DNA from: Cryobacterium sp. CG_9.6
Lineage (GTDB): Bacteria > Actinomycetota > Actinomycetes > Actinomycetales > Microbacteriaceae
Direction of reading: 5' to 3'
NCBI RefSeq assembly: GCF_029893365.1
Contig: NZ_JARXUZ010000001.1
Span: 1,550,001 to 1,614,000 of the forward strand
Length of the DNA stretch: 64,000 bases
Made by a program: the position numbers and the translations under genes. Under the pieces are notes generated by a model. The model was not told the origin of the DNA. It did not search any database and worked only from the letters and a program-made list of their open reading frames with translations. Every line of letters begins with the position of its first letter. Within the stretch, counting starts at the first letter, position 1. Of the stretch, positions 56,650 through 64,000 are shown in pieces.

Positions 56650-57174
56650 CTATTCGGCGTCCGACAACACCTGGTACTTGAATCCGACGTGCGATTTGAC
56701 GAAACCAAGACGTTCGTAGAACCGATGCGCATCCGTTCTCACGGCATCAGAAGTGAGCTGCACGAGGCCCGCGTCCAAGGACGGGGCAGCGATATCTGTG
56801 ACCCAGCGCATCATGGCAGACCCGATGCCCGAGGAGCGGGTATCGCTGCGAACTCGGACGGCCTCGATGAGCAGACGTGTGCTGCCGCGCCGGGCCATTC
56901 CCGGGATCAGGGTCAATTGCATCGTTCCCAGAATGCGTCGCTCCCCGTCAAGAGCGATAAGTAGATCGTTAGAACGGTCAGCGGTAATCTGCGTGAGCGC
57001 CGATAAATACGCGGGTCGATCGGCCAGTGCGGCCGTGTCGCCCCGAGAGGCGCTCACGGGGTCATCGGACAGGAGCATCATGAGCGAATCCAGATCGCCT
57101 GGTGATGCGCGACGCAGCGTCACCGGCCCCACACGCGATTGAAGGATGACGGGGAGTGCAAGATTCCGAAGCAT
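56650..57174 (-). CDS. GNAT-family N-acetyltransferase
   Basis: 174 aa. The GNAT fold shows VRVRSDTRSSGIGSAMMRWV (motif A, acetyl-CoA pyrophosphate loop), ILGTMQLTLIPGM before it and HRFYERLGFVKSHVGF at the end. Substrate unknown. It lies 89 bp upstream of (and in the same direction as) the carbamoyltransferase-like gene, possibly co-transcribed. Confidence 0.88.
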   Translation of the reverse strand: MLRNLALPVILQSRVGPVTLRRASPGDLDSLMMLLSDDPVSASRGDTAALADRPAYLSALTQITADRSNDLLIALDGERRILGTMQLTLIPGMARRGSTRLLIEAVRVRSDTRSSGIGSAMMRWVTDIAAPSLDAGLVQLTSDAVRTDAHRFYERLGFVKSHVGFKYQVLSDAE

Positions 57175-57329
57175 GACACGAGCCTCCCATGTCCGTCACT
57201 GTCCCCGAGCCGTTTTGACGGTCACCGTCCTCTGCGGCAGGTCAAGACCGATTGCAGTGATGAACAGGGCTCGCTGCGCCGCCAACCGGGAGCGATGCAG
57301 GATCAGCTGACGTGTGGTTGCATGAGGTC

Positions 57330-58292
57330 ATGCGACGTGTGCTGATACTCGGAGGAACTGCCTGGCTCGGAAACACGATTGCACGGGAAGCGGTGAGAGC
57401 TGGTGCGGACGTGGTGTGTCTTGCGCGAGGCGTCTCTGGTACTGCGCCCGAAGGGGCGCGCTTTGTTCGGGCGGATCGAACAGTGCCGGGAGCATACGGG
57501 CAGGTGGACGGTGACTGGGATAAGGTCATTGAACTTGCATATGACCCTGACATAGTTGGATCCGCCTTGGACGCTCTGGCAGGCAGAGCGCGGCACTGGA
57601 CTCTTGTGTCGACCGTCTCCGTTTATCAGCGCAACGACGAACCTGGAGCAGACGAGAGTGCTGCGCTTGTGAAACCACAAGAGCTGACCGAGTACGCGGA
57701 TGCGAAGGTAGCGGCCGAACTCGCAAGCAGAGAGCGTCTTGGCGAACGCCTGCTTGTCATGCGACCGGGCCTGATTGTGGGTGCGGGCGATGCCAGTGAT
57801 CGATTCGGGTATTGGCTGGCTCGACTGCGGCGCGGCGGCCAGGTGCTCATGCCCAAGAGTGTGGGGCGGTTCGTGCAGGTGATTGACGTCTTGGATCTGG
57901 CGGCGTTTATCGTCAGCGCCGGCCGTGACAGGCTTTCGGGGACGGTGAACGCTGTGGGCCATGCCCATGCGTTTGAGGAGTTCTTCGCGTGGGCCGCTGA
58001 GATCACCGATTTTGAGGGTGAAGCCGTGCATGTCAGCGACGAATTGCTGCGTGAGAACGACGTTCGTTATTGGGCCGGACCACGATCCCTTCCGCTGTGG
58101 CTGCCTGCCTCCGACGCAGCGTTCAGCCTGCGAAGCAATGCCGCCTTCCTGGCCGCCGGTGGACTCATCCGTCCGCTGCGGGATTCGATGACACAGATTC
58201 TTCAGGACGAGCAGATGCGCGGGCTGGACCGCGATCGCCGATCGGGGCTGACCGTATCCGAGGAAAGGGAGATCCTTGAGCGCATCCGCTGA
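57330..58292 (+). CDS. NAD-dependent epimerase/dehydratase family protein
   Basis: 320 aa from ATG 57330 (GAGG upstream); GTG 57312 would add six residues. The Rossmann loop is RVLILGGTAWLGNTIAREAV (GGTxxLG type). STVSVYQ and RPGLIVGAGDASDRFGYWL are typical of extended SDR reductases. The Tyr-Lys catalytic pair is not clearly in place (LTEYADAKVAAE is a candidate). Role unknown. Confidence 0.85.
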   Translation: MRRVLILGGTAWLGNTIAREAVRAGADVVCLARGVSGTAPEGARFVRADRTVPGAYGQVDGDWDKVIELAYDPDIVGSALDALAGRARHWTLVSTVSVYQRNDEPGADESAALVKPQELTEYADAKVAAELASRERLGERLLVMRPGLIVGAGDASDRFGYWLARLRRGGQVLMPKSVGRFVQVIDVLDLAAFIVSAGRDRLSGTVNAVGHAHAFEEFFAWAAEITDFEGEAVHVSDELLRENDVRYWAGPRSLPLWLPASDAAFSLRSNAAFLAAGGLIRPLRDSMTQILQDEQMRGLDRDRRSGLTVSEEREILERIR

Positions 58293-58553
58293 AAAGTTCT
58301 GTGGCGGCGTCTGCCGGTAGTTCATTGTGCTCGGCTGCGCCCGCAGTACTGTCGGGGGCAGGGTGTGGGCAGGCTGCTCATGGGAGACCTAGAACAGAGG
58401 GCGCGCGGATTCGGCATCAAAACCCTACGGTTGGATACACGCTCTGATCTTTTCGAAGCGCGAGGCCTGTACGGGTCGTTGGGCTTCATCGAAGGGGCAG
58501 CACACAACGACGACCCATACGCAAACCATTGGTTCCGAAAGAAGATTTTCTAG
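58293..58553 (+). pseudogene. N-terminally truncated GNAT acetyltransferase
   Basis: In frame directly after the epimerase TGA, the sequence reads LRPQYCRGQGVGRLLMGDLE, then DTRSDLFEARGLYGSLGFIE. These are GNAT motif A and the C-terminal strand. The N-terminal half of the domain and a start codon are missing; GTG 58365 would omit part of motif A. It is most likely a truncated gene left after a deletion that joined it to the epimerase. Confidence 0.7.
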
Positions 58554-58590
58554 CGGAGTTTCTGTGTTGGAAGGCAGCTGGAGTACCGAA

Positions 58591-59643
58591 ATGACAGTCC
58601 TTACATTCGCCAGCGTTCCGAAGGCCCAGCCCGGTGATCGAGTCGCGATTTTGTCGCCCGCGTTCGCGGCACCCGCGGTGTCTGAGGGTGTTCACGAGCA
58701 GGCGATGCGACGGCTGAACGAAGTGACCGGGCTGGTACCGGTGGAGTACGAGACGACGCGGCAGCTCGGAGCCAGTGCCGAGGCGCGGGCCGCGGATGTC
58801 ACGGCGGCGTTTGCCGACCCGACTATCCGGGCTGTGCTCGCAACGATTGGTGGCGACGACCAGATCACCGTCATCCCGCACATTGACGTTGATGTTCTCG
58901 CTGCAAACCCGAAGCCGTTCCTCGGCTATAGCGACAATATGAATCTGCACAATCTCCTGTGGAGTCTCGGGGTGCCCAGCTTCTACGGCGGATCAACGCA
59001 GGTGCATCTCGGGCCTGGCCCGCACCTTGATGACGTGCACCTCGCATCACTTCGTGCCGCGCTGTTGTCGGGCGGCGTCATGACGATCACCGATCCGGGG
59101 GAGTCGGAGGACTTTGGACTGCCGTGGACCGATCCGCGTGCACTGACGGAGTTTGGAGTGCGGGAACCGACCGAACCGTGGACATGGGTCGGGCCGAACG
59201 CCGTTGTCGAAGGGCGCACCTGGGGTGGTTGTATCGAAGTCATTGATCAGATCGCTCTCGCTGGCCGAATGCCCAGCGTCGCCGATCTCGCGGGGGCTAT
59301 TCTTTTGCTCGAAACGAGTGAGGAGCTTCCCGCGGCGGACGACGTGAAACGCTGGGTGCGCGCTCTCGGAGAGCGGGGCATCCTCGCATCCGTTGCCGGC
59401 GTTCTTGTCGCCCGCCCGCCCGTGAGCGGACTGAACTCAGCCGTCCCGTCGGCGGACGAACGCGTGCGGCTTCGCGAAGTTCAGCGCGACACCATCATCG
59501 ACCAGGTCACCAGATACAACCCGGACACCGTCATCTGTGTTGGAGTGCCATTCGGACACACCCGACCGCAATGGATCGTTCCACACGGCGGCACTGTTCG
59601 CCTGGACGGCAGTACCCAAACGGTCAGCGCCGATTACAGCTGA
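58591..59643 (+). CDS. S66-family LD-carboxypeptidase/MccF-like peptidase
   Basis: 350 aa from ATG 58591, with GGAG upstream. The S66 fold has AILSPAF at the N terminus, the nucleophile elbow FLGYSDNMNLHN (Ser near 113) and Glu/His-containing C-terminal segments (LLLETSEE; VGVPFGHTRPQWIVPHGG). Family members cut LD peptide bonds in murein recycling or hydrolyse peptide-nucleotide antibiotics such as microcin C. Without a microcin cluster the assignment stays at family level. Confidence 0.9.
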   Translation: MTVLTFASVPKAQPGDRVAILSPAFAAPAVSEGVHEQAMRRLNEVTGLVPVEYETTRQLGASAEARAADVTAAFADPTIRAVLATIGGDDQITVIPHIDVDVLAANPKPFLGYSDNMNLHNLLWSLGVPSFYGGSTQVHLGPGPHLDDVHLASLRAALLSGGVMTITDPGESEDFGLPWTDPRALTEFGVREPTEPWTWVGPNAVVEGRTWGGCIEVIDQIALAGRMPSVADLAGAILLLETSEELPAADDVKRWVRALGERGILASVAGVLVARPPVSGLNSAVPSADERVRLREVQRDTIIDQVTRYNPDTVICVGVPFGHTRPQWIVPHGGTVRLDGSTQTVSADYS

Positions 59644-59790
59644 CGTAGGATTCCACTTTCTTCGGTTGCGGCGCGGATTCGTCTGAAAAATTGTCGAGGC
59701 CTTCAGCATTACGGTCATCTGCCGACTACATCGATAAGCACAACATTTGTTGCACAATAAGCATTGCGCAAGAAGTCTTGTGCATATATC

Positions 59791-60387
59791 ATGGTGTCCA
59801 TGACATCCCGCAACGATTCGCTCAATACGCTCACCTCGGCGGCCTCGATGCGCGTCCTGGCCCATCCGACTCGTCTTCGTCTTCTGGGTCTGCTGCGCGA
59901 AAGTGGACCACAGACTGCGGCGCAGCTCGGGGAAGTCATCGACGAAGCGCCCGGCACCATCAGTTACCATCTCGGCAAACTTGCATCGATCGGTTTGATC
60001 GAGCCCGCGGTCACTCGGAGTACCGACCAACGCGAACGTTGGTGGAAGGCCGCCACTTTGCTCACAAATTGGGACCCGGCCGAGCTGCTGGACGATCCCG
60101 ACAAGCTCGCAGCATCATCCACTTTGCAAAAATCGATAGCCCAGGCCTACGCTGCGCGCTTCACTGAGTATGTTGATGCGGCCCCAACCTTCCCACGCGA
60201 GTGGATCGCGGCCGGAGCGAGCGGTGACCGCAGCCTGCTTCTCACCGTCAACGAGATGACCGCCATGCGCACTGAGCTCGAGGCACTCGTTGACCGGTGG
60301 CTTGATAAGAGCGACGCGCATGACGCGGCCAGAGCAGATGGTGCCGAGCGGGTTGTTCTCGTCTATCAGGCCTATCGCCGTCCCTGA
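59791..60387 (+). CDS. ArsR-type winged-helix regulator
   Basis: 198 aa from ATG 59791 (ATG 59800 is also possible). A winged helix is at about 25-90: SMRVLAHPTRLRLLGLLRES, TAAQLGEVIDEAPGTISYHLGKLASIGLIE. The C-terminal ~100 residues are a helical sensing domain without Cys clusters, so it is probably not a metal sensor. Upstream, TTGCGCAA at about 59764 and TTGTGCA-like repeats could be its operator. It precedes an MFS pump by 27 bp and probably controls it. Confidence 0.88.
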   Translation: MVSMTSRNDSLNTLTSAASMRVLAHPTRLRLLGLLRESGPQTAAQLGEVIDEAPGTISYHLGKLASIGLIEPAVTRSTDQRERWWKAATLLTNWDPAELLDDPDKLAASSTLQKSIAQAYAARFTEYVDAAPTFPREWIAAGASGDRSLLLTVNEMTAMRTELEALVDRWLDKSDAHDAARADGAERVVLVYQAYRRP

Positions 60388-60414
60388 GCCAACACGCTAA
60401 TGGGGAAAGAAACC

Positions 60415-61650
60415 ATGGACCATGACCGGGGTCACCGCAGGGCTACCGCCTCTCTTTCCGCTCTCCTCGCCGCCCACGCGATCTCGCAAACGGGCAATGT
60501 AGTCACCGCATTTGCCGTTCCGTTCTATGTCCTCGGTCTCGGTGGCTCGGGCACTGAGGTGGGAATCGCAGCGTTTTTCGCTACGGCACCGGTGGTCATT
60601 GGTGGAGCCCTCGGTGGTGTCGTCATCGATAGAGTCGGCCATCGCAAGGCAGCAATAGTTGCAGACATTGTCAGCGGCGTAGCCGTTCTCGCCATTCCAA
60701 TTCTGGCTTTCACCGTGGGTCTCCCGTTCTGGGCGCTACTTATGCTGGTGTTCGCCGGCGGATTGCTCGACACTCCTGGCCAAACGGCACGACGCGTCAT
60801 GCTCCCCAACCTGACAGCCCGTGCGGGCATTCGACTTGAGCAGAGTGTTGGTCTCCTTGACGGTTCGGAACGCTTTGCGAAATTGATCGGCGCTTCGATT
60901 GCTGGATTGCTCGTGGCATTCGTGGGACCGATCGCGGCGCTGTTTGTTAATGCGGCCACCTTCGCTGTTTCGGCTATTTTGACCGGGGCGTTCGTGACCG
61001 CTATTCCAGCATCGGCCGACACGCAAGGAATCGAACGCAGCGTGGTGCGACCCCGCGCCTCGTACTGGTCCGACCTAGCCGAGGGCTTTCGATTCGTTAT
61101 CAGTGACCCGCTGATGAGACTGATTGTTGGGCTCGTGCTCTTCACCAACCTCCTCGATGCCGCCCGCATGTCCACGCTGATGCCGCTTTACGCCAATGAC
61201 CGGTTGGGCGGAGCGGCTGCATTGGGACTTCTTGTCGCGGTCATGGGGGGCTGTGCGCTCGTAGGTAACATCGCCTTTGGCTTCGTTGCGCACAAAGTTC
61301 CTCGACGCGTCACTCTGGCCGTGTGTTTTGCGCTAGCAGGCGGCCCCTCCTGTGCAGCCTTTGCCCTCGGGGCGCCACTGCCCATGCTCGTGGCAATGAC
61401 GGCCATTTCTGGCCTCGCAGCCGGGGCCATCAACCCCATCCTCGGTACCGTGCAGCTCGAACGCGTTCCCGCACACATGCACGGCCGAGTTTTTGGACTC
61501 ATCAATGCCGGCAGCTGGGCCGGTGTGCCGTTCGGAGCTTTGCTCGGCGGCATTGCCGCCGATACGATCGGGCTGGGACTAGCATTCGGGATCATTGCAA
61601 TCCTTTACCCTCGATCCACCGGTCGAGTTAGGGTCGTAGCGGCGCGTTAA
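60415..61650 (+). pseudogene. MFS transporter cut near its C terminus by IS1380
   Basis: From ATG 60415 (GGGGAAAG upstream), a 411-aa multi-pass protein of the major facilitator superfamily (AAHAISQTGNVVTAFAVPFY, GGVVIDRVGHRKAA, about 11 intact helices). The IS1380 element enters at 61609, inside helix 12, and the last 13 codons and stop come from the IS (STGRVRVVAAR). The original tail is at 63263-63373: joined across one TTTAC copy it stays in frame and gives a 434-aa protein. Function may be reduced or lost. Confidence 0.85.
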
Positions 61651-63257
61651 ACAGAGAATGCCACTCGGATCAGGAAAAATAGAACTTACTTAGGGTTCAT
61701 TTCAACCGATTCGAGAGGCATCTCGTAGATGCAACTTTTCCACAGTTCCAGCCGCTTGTCAGCCACCTTCGATGACACGAATCTCGTGTCGGCCGCGGGG
61801 CTTGTCCCCGCGATGGCGTTGGCGGTGAAAACCGGCCTCAGCGACCTCGCCGATGCATGGCTGACCTTGCCGGGGTACTTCGGCGCGAACTCGGGGTTGA
61901 AAGTCACCGCGTTGGTCGCGGGGATGCTCGCTGGTGCCGATTCGATCGATGACATGGCGTTGCTGCGGCACGGCGGTATGAAGAAACTCTTCGTCGGGAC
62001 GTATGCCCCGTCGACGTTGGGGTCGTTCCTGCGGTCGTTCACGTTTGGTCACGTCCGGCAGCTGGACGCCGTCGCCTGGCGGTGGCTGGTCAACGTCGCC
62101 GCACACACCCCGATCGTGGCGGGCATCGACGACTATGCCCTTGTGGACATCGACGACACGATCAAGGAAGTCCACGGATATCAGAAGCAAGGCTCCGGTT
62201 ACGGCTACTCCGGAGTGCGCGGCTTGAACGCTCTGATCGGCATCGTCTCCACACCCCAGGCGGCACCGATCATCGTCGGCTCCCGGCTGCGGAAAGGCGC
62301 GGCAGGTTCCCCGCGCGGCGCGGGAAAGTTCGTCGGGGATGTCCTCGCCACCGTGAAACGCCTCCGCAGCCAGACGGCCACCGGCCTCGTGCTGCTGCGC
62401 GCGGACAGCGCGTTCTATGGGCACGCGGTCGTCGCCGCCGCGCACCGGGCTGGCGCAAAAGTGTCCATCACGGCACGCATGGACCCGGCCGTTAAGCGCG
62501 CCATCGGCACGATCACCGATGACCAATGGACGACCATCAACTACACCGATGCGATCCGGGACGAGGCCACCGGCGCGTGGATATCGTCCGCCGAGGTCGC
62601 GGAAGTCGTGTTCACCGCGTTCAGCTCGCGCAAGAAGGCCGAACGCATCGTGGGGCGCCTGGTCGTGCGCCGGATCCCGGAACTGAATCAGAAGGCGACC
62701 GAAGGGCAGCCGACCCTGTTTGACACGCATCGGTTTCATGCGTTCTTCACCACCAGCGACCTGGACACTGTCACCGCGGACCAGACCCACCGGCAGCACG
62801 CCATCATCGAGCAGATTAACGCCGACCTTAAGGACAGCGCGCTGGCGCACCTGCCATCAGGTGTGTTCACGGCCAACGCGGCCTGGCTCGTGCTGGCCAC
62901 GATCGCCTTCAACCTTTCGCGCGCCGTTGGTTCGCTGGCCGGCAGCGATCTCGGCAAGGCACGCAGCGGCACCATTCGTCGCAAACTCATCAGCATCCCC
63001 GCCCGCATCTCCACCTCGGCACGCAGGATCACCCTGCACCTCCCCGCCAACTGGCCATGGAAACCCGGATGGACGACCGCGTTCGCGGCGGCCTGCGGCC
63101 CGCCGCAAACCGCCGCCACCTAACCACCAGCCACCCGGCGAACGAAGACTTGGAACACCACCGGCAGCAAGGTCGGCAGCCTCGCCCTGCCCGCCACCAA
63201 AAACCACGATCTGAATTCAGTGACGCCGATCAGTCAAGGCAGACCGGTGGATCGAGG
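61609..63257 (+). mobile_element. IS1380-family element (1649 bp)
   Basis: Perfect 16-bp terminal inverted repeats, CCTCGATCCACCGGTC at 61609-61624 and its complement at 63242-63257. Flanked by 5-bp duplications TTTAC (61604-61608 and 63258-63262). It carries one intact transposase gene. It is inserted in the 3' part of an MFS transporter gene. Confidence 0.93.
61729..63123 (+). CDS. IS1380-family transposase
   Basis: 464 aa, complete. DDE residues: D in YALVDIDDTIKEVHG (near 140), D in GLVLLRADSAFYGH (near 225) and E in RQHAIIEQINADLKDSALAHLPSG (near 364), the family's Y-(2)-R-(3)-E-like end region. The N terminus FDDTNLVSAAGLVPAMALA is typical. It moves the element by copying or cutting with 4-5-bp target duplications. 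Confidence 0.93.
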   Translation: MQLFHSSSRLSATFDDTNLVSAAGLVPAMALAVKTGLSDLADAWLTLPGYFGANSGLKVTALVAGMLAGADSIDDMALLRHGGMKKLFVGTYAPSTLGSFLRSFTFGHVRQLDAVAWRWLVNVAAHTPIVAGIDDYALVDIDDTIKEVHGYQKQGSGYGYSGVRGLNALIGIVSTPQAAPIIVGSRLRKGAAGSPRGAGKFVGDVLATVKRLRSQTATGLVLLRADSAFYGHAVVAAAHRAGAKVSITARMDPAVKRAIGTITDDQWTTINYTDAIRDEATGAWISSAEVAEVVFTAFSSRKKAERIVGRLVVRRIPELNQKATEGQPTLFDTHRFHAFFTTSDLDTVTADQTHRQHAIIEQINADLKDSALAHLPSGVFTANAAWLVLATIAFNLSRAVGSLAGSDLGKARSGTIRRKLISIPARISTSARRITLHLPANWPWKPGWTTAFAAACGPPQTAAT

Positions 63258-63262
63258 TTTAC

Positions 63263-63373
63263 ACTCTGGCCACTCTGGCCACTCTGACCCCTCTGACCGG
63301 CGGTGCGTGGCGACTGATGGAACGCTCTCAGGTGATTACGCTGAAATCTACGAACAGCAAGGCCGCCATGTGA
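63263..63373 (+). pseudogene. Displaced 3' end of the MFS transporter gene
   Basis: 36 codons plus TGA directly after the right TTTAC duplication. They continue the MFS frame: the last helix (TLATLATLTPLTG) then GAWRLMERSQVITLKSTN. It has no start of its own. Confidence 0.8.
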
Positions 63374-63523
63374 GCCTCAGAGACCGTCGTAGTCGACAAG
63401 CGTGAGTTGCGCTTCTCGACACCACCGACGAGTTCTCGATTGAGGACGTCCATCCGCCACGGGGACTCCCACTGAGTTGTAGGTGTACTGTGCTCTCCAG
63501 ATTCGTGGACGAGAGGTCTGGAA

Positions 63524-64000
63524 ATGACGAAAACGGACGCAAGCGAACTCAACACTAAAGTCCTCCTGATCACCGGCGCTGTGCTTACTGCTGTCCTGAT
63601 CGTCTTGACTGTTCTAGTGACGCTACTTGCTCAGCAGCCAGTGGAGTTACCAGCCGAGCTTGCGCTCACCGTGTGGATGCTCCTCGGGCTGTCGGTTCTG
63701 CTCGTTGTTCTGACGCTGGTTGCCTGGACTGCTCGCGTCATGAACGGCAAAGCCAACCGCGGCGCTCTCAGCCTGCCGGACGGCAGCATCAGCGCCGTGA
63801 TTGCGCTGTTGCTTCTTCTTCTTTTCGCTTTTTCGTCCATATTTTTATTCAGCGAAGTCAGCGCCAATGAATCAAGCGGCCTCACATCAACAGGGGTTTC
63901 GGACAGCGCCCTGGCAGGTTTCAGCCCCGAAAGAATTCTCAGTATCAACGTTGCCACCGTTGGAGCAGCTGATGGAACCGGTCGCACGTACGACGTCGTG
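63524..64000 (+). CDS. Membrane protein, 3' end beyond the window
   Basis: 159 codons open to the window edge from ATG 63524, preceded by GAGAGG. Three hydrophobic helices (about 13-36, 47-68 and 90-112) flank a loop with RGALSLPDGSISAVIALLLL, seen in several actinobacterial membrane proteins of unknown role. After helix 3 a Ser/Gly-rich segment begins. It starts 150 bp after the displaced MFS tail; that gap holds no gene. Confidence 0.6.
   Translation, partial: MTKTDASELNTKVLLITGAVLTAVLIVLTVLVTLLAQQPVELPAELALTVWMLLGLSVLLVVLTLVAWTARVMNGKANRGALSLPDGSISAVIALLLLLLFAFSSIFLFSEVSANESSGLTSTGVSDSALAGFSPERILSINVATVGAADGTGRTYDVV

Overview
The window is high-GC DNA from an actinobacterium. The block tlyA-nadK-recN-pyrG-nudix-xerD-parA-scpA-scpB-rluB-tyrA-cmk-der is the usual order in Microbacteriaceae, and several genes look leaderless or start at GTG. 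I infer a member of that family and cannot name the genus.

Region 1 (1-14240) is a dense housekeeping block on the plus strand. Genes overlap or lie a few bases apart and cover rRNA methylation, NAD phosphorylation, DNA repair, CTP synthesis, chromosome dimer resolution, condensin accessory subunits, pseudouridylation, tyrosine synthesis, CMP phosphorylation and ribosome assembly.

Region 2 (14241-19377) is a convergent intergenic space. It holds an 83-bp tandem repeat array (eight units) split by an IS21-like element, which is itself split by an IS481-like element. Target duplications of 6 bp and 15 bp show the order of events.

Region 3 (19378-28566) starts with a VanW-family gene, a CrtC/AttH-type lipocalin-fold gene and tRNA-Pro(GGG). 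The 3' end of the tRNA is repeated (35 bp identical) at 28532-28566, so 21836-28566 reads as a genomic island. It carries a large secreted protein, a truncated RHS core and a string of small membrane proteins that look like orphan immunity genes. No integrase remains.

Region 4 (28567-45727) is accessory. It holds two HNH proteins, an ABC exporter, small membrane proteins and a decayed arsenic operon (arsD, arsA, an internally deleted arsC, an intact arsC, a trxB stub). A pcaC-like scrap and a CoA-transferase pair with a frameshifted A subunit follow. After these come a CHAP/cell-wall-binding protein, a membrane-anchored DUF1524 nuclease and an M1 peptidase lipoprotein.

Region 5 (45984-54229) holds a MoxR-type ATPase/VWA pair and a branched-chain amino-acid ABC operon whose LivM and LivG are fused. 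Region 6 (54230-64000) holds an azoreductase, an odd carbamoyltransferase-like protein, GNAT proteins, an epimerase and an LD-carboxypeptidase/MccF-like peptidase. It ends with an ArsR-type regulator next to an MFS transporter whose last helix is cut by an IS1380 element, and a 3'-truncated membrane protein gene.
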